Below the pieces are notes generated by a model that worked only from the letters and a program-made list of their open reading frames with translations, made no database searches and was not told the origin of the DNA. A program made the translations under genes and the position numbers. A stretch of 64,000 bases of DNA, taken from assembly GCA_005765155.1 (NCBI GenBank), contig VCCP01000004.1:3162001-3226000 (forward strand), given 5' to 3'. Source of the stretch: Zelopaecilomyces penicillatus. Its lineage: Eukaryota > Ascomycota > Sordariomycetes > Hypocreales > Pseudodiploosporaceae. This document shows, piece after piece, positions 1-11,572 of the stretch. Numbering within the stretch: position 1 is the first letter of the stretch; every line of letters starts with the position of its first letter.

Positions 1-1680
1 TAATAATCCCTTTTATTTATTATTAAGAGATTAATACCTATTTAATAGTTTAAATCAGCCTATATTTAGCTATATATTTAAAGTAAGGAGTATTATATTA
101 TATCTTATTATTAATAAATTAGATATAGCTAAATGCTTATAGAGCTTTTACTATACTGCTTTATAGGATTTTAATAATTAAATAATCTATAATTAAGGTA
201 TAGATAAAGCGCTCTATTTTATTTATCTAAGAGATACTATATTATTCTTAATTAATAGATATACCTTGCTTATACTATATAATAACTCTAGAGTCTTTTA
301 TATATCTATAAGAAATAGCCTATTTATACTATTTATATAGACTATTATAATACTATTTACTTACTCTATTAAAGTATAAAAACTTATACTCTTTAAAGCT
401 ATTATCACTTAATAATTAAATAATAAGTTTAAGTATAATAAGATAATTAGGCCTAAGATAGTTAAAACTATTAATATAATTATTATTAAGGAAACTAAAT
501 CGATTATAACTTAGTTTAATAATAATCAAGTAATAGTATCTTAATAGTATTCTTTAGAAGCTAATAAGAATAGGTTATTTATTATTTATTTAGTTTTTAG
601 GCTTTTATTTAGATTTAGTTTATTTATATATAATAATACTAAGGATACTTAGGGATTATTTAATTAAGATTTATTAAGTAAGGAATTAGAGTTAATATTA
701 ATATAGCTTATACTATATTTAAACCCTTAAAAATAGGTTATCTTTAAGGAGTAGATAGCTAAGTTAATTTCTTTAAGTACCCCTATAACTAACTTAGATA
801 AGGATATTAATACTTCTAAGGATATTATTATAATCCTAAGGTAATTTATTAATAAGAATCTAGATAGGGTATCTTAATTAGATAATAGATATCTTTCTTA
901 TAAGTAGATTAACCCTTCTAATAGAGAAAAGGGAAGTCTAGAAAAGAAATAGAGAAGCTAATAAGAGGAATTAGACCCTTAGCCCTCTCTATATTATATA
1001 CTATTAATTCGATCTATAAGATATAAAGAAGAGATTATTGCTTAAATAGATATTAATTTACTTTTATAATATTTAAAAGTAATAGAGTATACTATAACTA
1101 TTAAATTCACTAAGAAGATAGATAATATATTCCTTATTAGAAGGCCTATACTATATATTAAATACTTTAATAGTTATATTAGTCTTTATTTTAGTAGAAT
1201 AATTATAGAAGGGATTCTTTAATATATTAGGGAGATAATAGAAGCTTTCTTTAATAAGCTAATAATTTAAATTATTTGATCTAGTAGATTTAAATACTAT
1301 ATTATATAAGTATAATTAATAATATCTTTATCTATAGATTAAGTAGTAGAGTTAAATACTTTAAGGATATTAAGGGAGTTAAAGGGATTAAATATTAAGA
1401 GAATACTTAATCAAGAATAAATAAGATAGAAGAAATAAAGTATATATATATAGGTATCTAAAGATTATATTTAAATACTATTACTTGATTAATTATAAAT
1501 ATTATCTAATTTAATAATAGGGTTATCTTTAATATTTATTAGAAGGGTTTTAATAGCTAGATTGAATATATCCCCTTATTAGTTAATTAAGCTATAATTA
1601 TATAAGCTATATTTAAAGGGATTAAACTATATAAGTAGATAGGCTATACCCAGGCTATTTAAACAGGCAGATATTATTAA
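1..1680. repeat. Decayed repeat, moderately AT-rich, unidentified
   Basis: No open reading frame of useful length survives in either direction. The stretch is less eroded than the next 6 kb: it keeps some ACC, CCC and GGG words, and in texture it resembles the chromovirus at 37-45 kb more than the deep desert. That suggests a relatively young RIP-mutated transposon whose left end lies outside the window. I could not find reverse transcriptase, integrase or transposase motifs by eye. The assignment as a mobile element is inference from composition only. Confidence 0.4.
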
Positions 1681-1955
1681 ATTCAAGTTTTTTTTTTCTT
1701 CTTCTATCCAAGAATTTTCTAGTGTATTTAAAAGACTAGCTATTAAAAAGCTATCTTCTTTATCTGATCAGTTATAGGATGATCAATTAATCCCTTAAGT
1801 TTAATTTATTATATCATCGCTTCGTGGCTTTTCTTGCCTATTCAATCCTTATGGACTATACTAGCTATATAACTACCCTAAAATCACCCTGCAGTTCTAT
1901 GGGTGGTGTTGGTGTTATTGTGTATGTTGTTTTCCCCTTATCAAAGTATTTAGTA
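1681..1955. other. Short unmutated island inside the AT desert
   Basis: For about 270 bp the sequence keeps ordinary composition: intact CpG (for example in catcgcttcgtggc near 1815), many TpG and CpA steps, and a GT-rich tail (ggtggtgttggtgtt near 1900). Both flanks lack these. RIP needs duplicated sequence of some length, so a short unique segment between two repeats would be spared; that is the simplest reading. There is no ORF and no RNA gene that I recognise. Confidence 0.5.
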
Positions 1956-4900
1956 CTCTATTAGATTATTTAATAAATATTATTATAATACTTCTAAAAC
2001 CTTTAAAGAAAGTATATATAAGGCTATTTATTAAATTATTCTTAATATAGCTTTTGCTTTATTTATAGGAGATATAATTAATTAAGTATCCTAGAATAAT
2101 AGTATAAAAAGAAATAGAAAGTAAAGTATATTATAAATCTTAGGCCTAATTTTAATAGAAATCTTATTATTAACCTATTATAATCCTAAAAGATTATAGT
2201 ACTATATATAATTATATAGACCTTATTTATAGTATTATTAAGAATTATAAAATAAGCTTAATAAATTATTTCCTATCTAATTAAAAAGATAATAAAAACC
2301 TTATTTAAGGTTATCTTATTCTTTTTATTTTATAAGTATTTATTATTTTTATTTTTTATTTTATTTATTCTTTATTATAAGAATATTTTTTATTTTTATT
2401 CTTATATTATATTCTTATTATTATTATTTAATAGTTAAAAAAGGCTTAATCTATTATTTATTATTTATTAAGATAAGAATAGGTTATTTAATATTTATTT
2501 TATTAGATTAATATAAAATATAAAATAGGGTTTTTTAAATATATTAAATATAATTATTAAGGATATAAGAATAATAATTATCTTATATTTAATATATATT
2601 AAATCTAGTTTCTAATTTAAATGATTTATTTTAATTTTATATAAAAAAAGCTATATATTATCTTTAAAAAAGAGTATTTTATTAAATAATAAGAGTTATT
2701 TATAGCTTTTTAAGTTTATTATTATAAATAAATAATTATAGCTTATATAAGATTAGCTTTAAATTAAAAATAATTAAGAAATATTATTATTTATTCTTTT
2801 AATAATATTTTATTTTTATTTAAATATAATTTCTATTATATTAAATTAATCTTAAAGTGATTTAATAATTTATTTAAGCTTATATTAATTATAAAAGATT
2901 TCTTATTATTAAATATTAATTAATAAATTAAAAAATTAAAAAATAATTAATTAAATTAAATTATAAAAAATATATAATTATTTAAAGAATAATTTAAATC
3001 TTTTAATTTTTATATTTTATATTATTATTTATTTATAAATAATATATTATAAATAAAAATTATTTAATATTTATTAATTTATAAAATATAATCTAAAAAT
3101 AATTTAATTAATTTAAACCTTAATTTATAATAATTATTTTTAAGAATCTATAAAAGTATTATTAAATATTTTAGAATTATTAAATATATACCTTAATAAT
3201 TATAATTATAAATATTATTATTTTTAATTAAATATATTTTAATAAATAATTAATAATAATTAATAATAATTATTAAGAATTTTAATATATTATCTTATTT
3301 TAAAAGCTTTATTATAAAATTAATAGATATTTATATTTAATATTTATTTATAATAAAAAATAATTAAAATAATTCTTAATATTATTATTATAAGATATAA
3401 TTATTTTAGTATATTAAATAATTATAATAAAGAAATTTAAATATTTATTTTTATTTTAAATATTTTATTAAAAAGAAATTATATATTATTTAAATAATTA
3501 TAATAATAAAAAGCTTTTAATTTAAGAATTCAAATTATTCTTTATAAATAAATATTTTATATATATTTATTATATAATTTATTATTTATTTCTTTATCTT
3601 AGCTTTAATAAGAAATTATTATATATCTTTTTTAATTATATATAAATAATAATTATAAATAGAATCTTTTTAAAAAGCTTAATTTTAAAAGCTAAATAAA
3701 TAAATATTCTTAAATAATATTATTTTATTTAAAAAATTAATTATTTCTCTTTTAAATAATATATATATATATATTAAAGTTATTTTAATTAAATATATAA
3801 TTTATATTAAAATTATCTTTTTATTCTTTATATTTTATTCTTTTTTTAAGAAAATCTTAAATTAAGCTATTTAAAAATTAAATTAATAATAAAGATAATA
3901 TTAAAAGAATAAAAATATTTTTATTTGTTTAATTTATTATTTAAAAAGCTTTTTAAAGCCTATAAAATATTCTAGATTCTTATAATTAATTAAGATAATA
4001 AATAGCTTTATTATTCTTTTAAATTTAATTAATTATATTTTTAAATATAATATAATTATTAAAAACTCTTTATTATAAAATATATAATTTCTTTTAATTA
4101 TAATAAATATAATTAAATAATATATAATTAATAATAAAATATTATTATATATTTATAATAAATATTCCTTAAATATCTTTTTTAAATAATTAATTTTAAT
4201 AATTATATTTTTTTAAAAATCTTATTAAGCTAGAATTAATTCTATAATAAATATTTATTTTAATACTTTAAAAATTAAATCTTTTACATTATTTTATTAA
4301 AAAAATATTTCTTTATTTATTAAATAAATAAATAATTTAATTAAAAAAAAAATTCTGAATAAAAATTAATAAATCTTAAAAAGCTTTTAATTTCTTATAT
4401 TTATATAAATACTTTTTATTTATTTATAATTATAATCTTTTTTAATATTAAATATATAATCTTTTTTATTTTAATAATAAATCTTAAATATTAAATAATA
4501 ATTATAATAAATATATATTTATTAATATTAATAAATAAGCTAGCTTTTTATAAATATATAAGAATATTTTAAATCTTTTATAAATAATCTTTTTTAAAGC
4601 CTTTTAAATATATAAAAATATTATTTAATTATAATATAATAAAATTATTTAAGATATATCCTAAGATTAAATTAATATATTTATAAAAGATTATAAAAAT
4701 ATTTAATAAATTAAATAATATAATAAATTATTTAAATAAATTAAATTAAATTTAAAATATTATAAAATATTTATCTTTTTTAATAACTTAGATTTTATAA
4801 AAGATAAAATAAATATCTAGCTTTATAAACTAATAAATATTAAATAATAATCTTAGTATTGTTTTAATTAATAATAATAAATATTAATTTTTATCATAAT

Positions 4901-7060
4901 TTTATTTAAAATCTAATAATCTATATAAAATCTTTATTCTTTTATAGCTTTTATAATAAAAAAATAAATATAATAATTAAAAAAAGCTAGTTTTAATTTA
5001 TTTTTTATTTATTAATTTTATAATTTATATTTATATCTTTAATAAATAATTCTAGAATATATTATATAAGAATCCTTAAAATAGATTTATTTAATATTTA
5101 TTTAATTTAATTTAGATTTAAATATAATAATTTATTATTTATTAATATAAAAATAAATAATTAATTTCTTTATTATTAAATAATATTATAAAATTATTTA
5201 AATATTTAAGAAGTTATAATAGAATTATTATTTATTTTATATTTATATTAAATAAATTCTTTAAGATATTATATTATTTAATAATATTTATTAAAATTAT
5301 ATTTATTTTATTAATACTAATAATAAAAAGTTTATTTATATTAAATATCTTTTATTTTTAATTTTTTATTAATATAATAAATATAAATCTTATAATTATA
5401 ATAATATTTATATATTTTAATTAAATAGAGTTTTTCTTTATAATTATTTTATTTATTTAATTAATTTAAAATTCTTTATTTTAATAATAAAATAAATCTA
5501 TTTATATTATATTTAAGATAATTTTAAGATTAAATCTTTTAATAATCTTAAGATTATATATATAATTAAAATAAATTCTTAATTATTAATATATATTTAT
5601 ATTTTAATTATAAAATATATTTTATAATCTTTAATTAATTCTATAATAATATTAAATATATATAATCTTAAAAGATATATTAAATCTAATCTTAATTATT
5701 ATACTATTTATTTATTAATTATATTATAGTATTTATATCTTAAATTAATCTATATATTTATAAATATAATAAAATTAAAGACAATAAAAATTAAAAATAA
5801 ATATTTATTTAATCTAGCTTTAATATTCTATTTCTTTTTTATTATAATTTAGTATTAATTTTTCTTTAAAATTAATATATATTTAATCTATTTTTAAATA
5901 AGATTTAATTTAAAAATAAATTATTTCTTTTATCTTTTAAATTAAAATTAAGTATTATATTAATATTAATAAAGTTAATAAAATTAAGTATTATATTAAA
6001 ATTAATAATATTAATAATATTAATATTAATAAGATATTATAATAATATAAGATGATATTAATCTTATAAATATCCTTAATTTCTATATTAAATATAAATA
6101 CCTTTTTCTTTTTAATATTTTAATTAAAATCTATTTTATAATTATTTATTTATTATTAATAAAAATAATCTAGCTTTTTTTTAATCCTTTTTAGGTTTTA
6201 TATAATATTTAATTATAATTATTATATTAATATTAGTTATTAATATATCTTTATTAATTTAAATAGAGAGAGTTATATATATAATAAGATTTTTTTCATT
6301 AAATAATTTAAATTCTATAATAATTCAATAATAATAAAATATTATCTTAATAGAATTAATATAAGAGATACTTTAATCTTAATAAATATCTTATATTTAA
6401 TAATTAAATATATAATAAAGCTTAACTAGTTTTATTAAATTAAATTATATTAAGTTCTTTTTATTATAAGCTTTTATTTAAAGTATATATAAAAGAAAAA
6501 AAAGAGCTTATTAAAGTATTATTTAATATATTTTAGCTTAATTTAAATTATATCCTTATATTAAAGATTATAAAATATTTATATTATATATTTTAAAAGC
6601 TTATTTAAATTATATATTTAATTTAATTTTTTTTTTTAAAAAAAAAACTTTTAAATATACTTTTAAAAAAAATTAATATATTACTTTAAATAACTTTTTA
6701 TTAACTTTTATATCCTTTAATAAAATCTTTATTAATAATAAATTTATAATAAATAATTATTAATTAAGCTAAAAAGATATTCTTATTATTATTAAATAAT
6801 TAAGATAAAAAAAGGGATATATATTTAAAATAAATAAATTTTTTTACTTACTTTTTAAATTATTAATTTTATAATCTTAATTAATAGTTTATATCTTTAT
6901 ATAAAAAATAGCTTATTTATTCTTTTATAATTAATTATATAAATTATTAAAAATAAATAAAATAAATTATTAATATTTTAATATAAATAATTATTTTATT
7001 TTAAAAAATATATTCTTTTTTTTAATAATAAATATAAAAAAGTTTATTAAATATAATATG
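1956..7060. repeat. Deep AT desert, heavily RIP-degraded repeats
   Basis: Nearly all bases are A or T. The few remaining C are mostly followed by T (gct, tct, act, cct) and the few G mostly preceded by A, so CpA/TpG and CpG are almost absent. This is the end state expected of RIP. No coding frame survives and I could not trace a specific element. Poly-A/T runs and short TA-rich simple repeats are frequent. Confidence 0.75.
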
Positions 7061-7515
7061 CTAGCTTTATAATTATTATAAATAAATATTAAAAATAATA
7101 TTAATAAACTTAAAGAAAAAAAGAAATCTTTATTTTAATCCCTTTTCTTATATTAATAAAGCTTAATCTAGGCCTATTTTATCTTTATATCTAAAACTTA
7201 AGCTTTTAAGCTTAAGCTTATAATAATTTAAAAAAAATAAAGAATATTTTATTAGATTATTAAAACAATATATAATATATTTATCTTATACCTATATTAT
7301 TTAATAATTAAATAAGATTTAAATTTTAATTTAAGAATAGATAACATATTATAAATTTAAATTTAAAGCTTAAACTATAAATATAATGATAAGATAGGCT
7401 TAAATTAAGTCTTATTAATATAAAAAATAAGATTAAAATAAAAATATTTCTCTTTCATTAAATTTATTAATATTATTTTTAATATATACTTATAATAATT
7501 ATAAAGCCAGCTTAA
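7061..7515. repeat. Fold-back pair of a dispersed repeat (family B)
   Basis: The segment at about 7061-7215 is an inverted copy of about 7345-7515, with a spacer of roughly 130 bp. Both match single copies at about 22558-22722 and 35925-36090. Shared landmarks are a taagcttaagctt-type block, then a gattaaaataaag block, then ataataattataa ending near gctagctta. The copies could be LTR fragments or a non-autonomous element; no coding content is visible. Boundaries are good to about 10 bp. Confidence 0.6.
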
Positions 7516-7580
7516 TATAATAATATAATAATATAATAATATAATAATATAATAATATAATAATATAATAATATAATAAT
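7514..7580. repeat. Tandem repeat, 8-bp unit TAATATAA
   Basis: About eight near-perfect tandem copies of the octamer TAATATAA follow directly after the fold-back repeat. This is a simple low-complexity microsatellite of the AT desert. Confidence 0.85.
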
Positions 7581-7981
7581 TATAATTTAATATATAAAAC
7601 TTATATAAAAAAACTTTATTATTATTATTTAAATAATTAAATTATTAAATATAATTTAATTATATTATAAAATAATATTAATATATAAAATATATAAAAA
7701 TATATAATTTTATTTATATAAAATAAATTTATTTTTTATATTATAATTATAAGCTTAAAAGATTAATAATATAATTATTTATTAAAAAAATTATTTATTT
7801 AAATATTTATAATTTTTCTTATAAATTATATAATTAAATCTTTTTATTAATATAATAATTATAAATAAATTAATATTAAAATAATTTCTAAAAATAAACT
7901 TTATTATATAATAAATATTTTTTTTTTACATATAATAATATATAATAATATATATTTATATTTATATAAAATATAATTATT

Positions 7982-8012
<31 letters not shown>

Positions 8013-8070
8013 ATTATAATTAAGATTAAAAACCAGCTTTATAAACTAACTAGCTCTAATTTATAATATC
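7581..8070. repeat. AT desert to left boundary of gene island, with (TA)n
   Basis: AT-rich decayed sequence with a TA dinucleotide run at about 7988-8010. At about 8030-8060 it carries the block aaccagctttataaacta, which recurs at the start of the repeat near 31500, so an end of that repeat family probably forms the island boundary. Composition switches to normal within about 80 bp after 8070. Confidence 0.6.
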
Positions 8071-8433
8071 TTAATAAGGCACTATTGGTATAACTATTAG
8101 ATAGGTAGTGCCTAATAAGATATTTGGTAATGCTTATAATAACAACCCCGCCCAGCCTCCTTCTATTCGTGACCAATTCCCCTAGTTATTACCATAATCA
8201 ATTTTCCTCAGCAAGCCTTGTCATCACTTCTACATCAATGAACTAGGATATTAGGCCTACTTTGCTCCAGCCCATATATCAGCTACCACCCAGCTCAAAG
8301 CATACTTGAAGAGAGCTGGAGAAACCATCAACCCTTCAACAGCCGCAATTGTGTAGCATATTCCAACTACATTGCCGATATTGGGTTTTCCACATTATTC
8401 TAAATACTTTGTGGGGCTAATTGTATCAATATC
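8071..8433. other. Upstream region of the isochorismatase-AlkB gene
   Basis: This is the boundary and promoter region of the gene starting at 8434. A short imperfect inverted repeat (aggcacta at about 8078 and tagtgcct at about 8106) sits exactly at the switch from desert to normal composition. From about 8145 the sequence is ordinary intergenic DNA. A small ORF starting at 8372 overlaps the gene start in another frame and is not supported. I see no clear TATA box or regulator site. Confidence 0.5.
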
Positions 8434-11160
8434 ATGTTCTCTTTTGATCAGGCCACCCTCCCTCAGCTCACGACTAGAAAGGCCCTTATTGTTGTCGACT
8501 TCCAGAATGACTTCCTTGGCGGTAATGATCAATGCTTGCCCATTACGGAGCCCGTTGGCTTTGTTGAACGTGCTTTAAAGCTGGCCGCTTCATTTCGCGT
8601 CGTGGGTGATGTAGTTTGGGTGCAGTCACAATTCGACCAAGTTCGTCCGGTCGACAATGATCAGATCATTGTCTCTGATTCAACATCCCCTCTACACCCC
8701 GCTTCACGAAGCCGGCGTAGGTCTTCAGCTGATCTTGCTGTTGCCATATTGACTGAGCCTCCTGACTCTGAAGCCTTCCTGAGCCACGAAGTGCCGCTCT
8801 GCGTGAAACCTGCTCATCCGGGCTGTGAAATGCCCCAAACAGTAATTGAGGCTATGCAAAAACGCGATATTGTATTGACGAAGTCCCACTATTCTGCCTT
8901 TCAAGCCACCCACTTGCTACGCATGCTGCGCGCCAAAATGGTCATGGAGGTTTATATATGCGGGTCTCTGGCTAATATCGGTGTCTACGCCACTGCAATG
9001 GACGCCGCTGGGCATGGGATGGCCATCACTGTTGTTGAAAACTGTTGTGGTTATCGTAGCGAGGCTAGGCAGATATCGGCAGTGCGAAATCTCGTTAAAC
9101 TCACCGGCTGTGAGGTTGCCTCGTCCGAAGAGGTGTTGGAAACTATTCTCCCCATAAAGTGTGACACTGCGAGGAAGGTTCCAGTATCTGATATCTCGAT
9201 TAAACAATCATCAGCTTCTCCGTCCATCATACTGGCTGCAGCTCATCGAACCAACATGTCACCAGACATTGTGCATCCTATGACTAGTCTCAGGATAGTA
9301 TCTAGCTCACCAAGCCCTGCGGTGGTTACAGTCACACAGGATTCGAAACTGCAGCCATGTATTACTGTGCCAGATAACAATGAAGCGAGAGAACCGCATG
9401 AGCCACTAGAGGGCAAAACTAGGCCCAAGCCTGAAGAAGCCATTGGAACTAGCACTAAAGCATCTTACATATCAGAAACGACCGACAGCGACGTGCTGCC
9501 AGAAACAGATGATAAAAATACAAGTAGTCCACCCACCGAAGGGGATCAATTGTTACCCAAGCAGATACCCGCATCTTCCCCCGACTTCCCAGTGTTAAGC
9601 ACAGGCGAATCACTCACCTCTACTATGGGCGACCAGGTTTCTGAGCTGACTAGCAAAGAACAGTTCTTGCAGCGAAGCTTGTGTGAAGGGGATACTGATA
9701 TTATTCATGATATTCTTTCCGCTGAGTTGGCAGACAAAGCTTTCGATTGGCTTCGAGACGAGGTACAATGGCAGCGTATGTCGCATCAAGGCGGCGAGGT
9801 CCCACGTCTTGTAGCAGTCCAGGGCGAGGTGGCAGATGATGGCAGCATTCCAATTTATCGCCATCCTGCAGATGAATCACCAACTTTGTTACCATTCTCA
9901 CCAACCGTCCTTGCTATCAGGAAGGAGACAGAAAAGCACCTCGGCCATCCTCTCAACCACGTCCTTATCCAGTTCTACCGAGATGGAAAGGATTATATTT
10001 CTGAGCACAGTGACAAAACCTTGGACATCGTTAAAGGGTCATATATTTGTAACATAAGTCTTGGCGCTGAACGAACCATGGTCTTCAGGACCAAACGTGT
10101 GGAAAAGGACCCTTCTATAATAGAGCCGACGCTCAAGGTTGTAAAACGACCAAGCCAGCGCGCCAGGTTGCCTCACAATTCTCTCTGTCGTATGGGGTTG
10201 AAGACGAACATGAGATGGCTTCATACTATTAAACAAGACAAGCGAGCTGACAGAGATAAGTCTGCCGCCGAACTTTCTTATTCAGGGGGTCGTATATCGC
10301 TCACTTTTCGACAAATAGGTACATTTCTTGACCGCGACGAGACAAAAATTTGGGGTCAAGGGGCCACTGGTAAGACCCGTGGCGTAGCTCAGCCCGTCGT
10401 CAATGGCCAGGGTCCCGAAGCTGTACTTTTGCTCAAGGCTTTCGGCACCGAAAATCATGCTTCTGATTTTGATTGGAATGCCTACTATGGCAAGGGTTTT
10501 GATGTTCTGCATATAAGCAGCTCGCCAAGACTGTTCTTGTCGAGAGACAATGTAGTGAACTTGCGCATCCGTTTGATGCTTGCGGAGTATGGTGTCGGTT
10601 ATGCAAGAGGCAGCTTGGCTCCTACCACTAGTGGTAGACATGGTGGATTTGACGCTGTAGTTCCTATCAAATTCATCGACAACGACGTTGGAAAATCCGA
10701 AGTTCAAGGCGACCTTGCCATTATGCTATATCTTTATTCACGCTATGGCCTCTCCCGTCAAAATAAATCAGATCGGACAACTTCCGCGCAACCAGAGTTG
10801 GCGAGACTTTTCACACGTTTTCAGCGAGGCCTTGACCTACTTAGCATATGGCGACATTCAGCTAACGCCAAGAACCAAGCTGGATGCATTCTAAGTGAAG
10901 TCTTGCAAACGGAGCTTGAGGAATGGAATAACTACGCTACCCAAACTGCAGACGCTTGTCAACATAAGTTTATTGCTGGCACGGAGCGGTCACTTGCAGA
11001 TTTTGCCGTCTGGCCGGTTTTGAATGCCATAGTTGAAGAACTTGGCATAGAGTGTTTGAATAGCTTTAGCAGTTTGCAAACCTACTACGAGACGTTTGCA
11101 AAGAACAAATGTACTTCAGAGGCTCTGGGAAAGCTGATTCTGCCTCAACAAAAATTGTAA
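8434..11160 (+). CDS. Isochorismatase-like / AlkB dioxygenase / GST-like fusion protein
   Basis: Single-exon 908-residue protein with three parts. Residues about 15-240 are an isochorismatase-like (cysteine hydrolase) fold: Asp22 in VVDFQNDF and Lys150 in LTKSHYSAF are the expected triad residues, but the position of the nucleophilic Cys, in CGSLANIGVYATA, is Gly183, so hydrolase activity is unlikely. Residues about 245-420 are a polar, Ser/Pro/Thr-rich linker. Residues about 425-630 are an AlkB-type Fe(II)/2-oxoglutarate dioxygenase with the metal ligands H525-x-D527 and H597 (in RWLHT) and the RISLTFR motif (R620, R626) that binds 2-oxoglutarate; a family role in alkylated nucleic acid repair is expected. 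Residues about 660-905 resemble a glutathione S-transferase thioredoxin-like plus helical fold (FIAGTERSLADFAVWPV). I recall isochorismatase-AlkB fusions in other filamentous fungi, but not their function. There is no signal peptide. The ATG at 8434 directly precedes the first domain. The gene converges on SHMT. Confidence 0.85.
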   Translation: MFSFDQATLPQLTTRKALIVVDFQNDFLGGNDQCLPITEPVGFVERALKLAASFRVVGDVVWVQSQFDQVRPVDNDQIIVSDSTSPLHPASRSRRRSSADLAVAILTEPPDSEAFLSHEVPLCVKPAHPGCEMPQTVIEAMQKRDIVLTKSHYSAFQATHLLRMLRAKMVMEVYICGSLANIGVYATAMDAAGHGMAITVVENCCGYRSEARQISAVRNLVKLTGCEVASSEEVLETILPIKCDTARKVPVSDISIKQSSASPSIILAAAHRTNMSPDIVHPMTSLRIVSSSPSPAVVTVTQDSKLQPCITVPDNNEAREPHEPLEGKTRPKPEEAIGTSTKASYISETTDSDVLPETDDKNTSSPPTEGDQLLPKQIPASSPDFPVLSTGESLTSTMGDQVSELTSKEQFLQRSLCEGDTDIIHDILSAELADKAFDWLRDEVQWQRMSHQGGEVPRLVAVQGEVADDGSIPIYRHPADESPTLLPFSPTVLAIRKETEKHLGHPLNHVLIQFYRDGKDYISEHSDKTLDIVKGSYICNISLGAERTMVFRTKRVEKDPSIIEPTLKVVKRPSQRARLPHNSLCRMGLKTNMRWLHTIKQDKRADRDKSAAELSYSGGRISLTFRQIGTFLDRDETKIWGQGATGKTRGVAQPVVNGQGPEAVLLLKAFGTENHASDFDWNAYYGKGFDVLHISSSPRLFLSRDNVVNLRIRLMLAEYGVGYARGSLAPTTSGRHGGFDAVVPIKFIDNDVGKSEVQGDLAIMLYLYSRYGLSRQNKSDRTTSAQPELARLFTRFQRGLDLLSIWRHSANAKNQAGCILSEVLQTELEEWNNYATQTADACQHKFIAGTERSLADFAVWPVLNAIVEELGIECLNSFSSLQTYYETFAKNKCTSEALGKLILPQQKL

Positions 11161-11572
11161 CCGGAGTTTGTTCAAGGTACTTTTGTGATAATCATTGCTT
11201 GTTTAGAGGAATGCCTAAAATAACCATAAATTGATATTTACTTTTGGGAGTCGAGTTGCTATGGGATATAATCCGAATCAATCATTATGATAGTATGTGA
11301 GTTTGCCTTGCGTTTTGACTTTTGTGGCTCAACATGTTCAGATGTAAAAGTCTAGAATTTGGGTGTTGTTCAAGTTGTGCTTCAAGAAGCAGTCTTGAAA
11401 GGTTGCATGAATGTGCATAAGAAATAGCATCGAATTTCGCCAAGTGTTATAGTCACACAAACAACATGTCCTAGTGTCACGCTATCCCAGCCCTTTTGGT
11501 CTATCCATCCGTCTGCTTGGTGTTAAAACGAGAAAAAGTAGCAATTTCCCTAACGTGCTACGATCACCCCAC
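11161..11572. other. Intergenic region between convergent genes
   Basis: This 412-bp stretch holds the 3' ends of the fusion gene (plus) and of SHMT (minus). Composition is normal and slightly AT-rich. A small plus-strand ORF that begins here at 11474 runs antisense into SHMT and is not a gene. No other feature is seen. Confidence 0.6.

Noticed and set aside
1..8070. Mitochondrial DNA as an explanation for the AT-rich blocks
   Set aside because: Blocks hold nuclear Gypsy elements, no mitochondrial genes or tRNAs are visible, and the C/G context fits RIP; flanking genes are nuclear with spliceosomal introns.
8372..8578. 68-codon ORF at the start of the fusion gene
   Set aside because: It overlaps the 908-codon frame in another phase and has no domain; a shadow.
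9243..10707. Several minus-strand and offset ORFs within the fusion gene
   Set aside because: All lie antisense or out of frame to a long frame with clear catalytic motifs.
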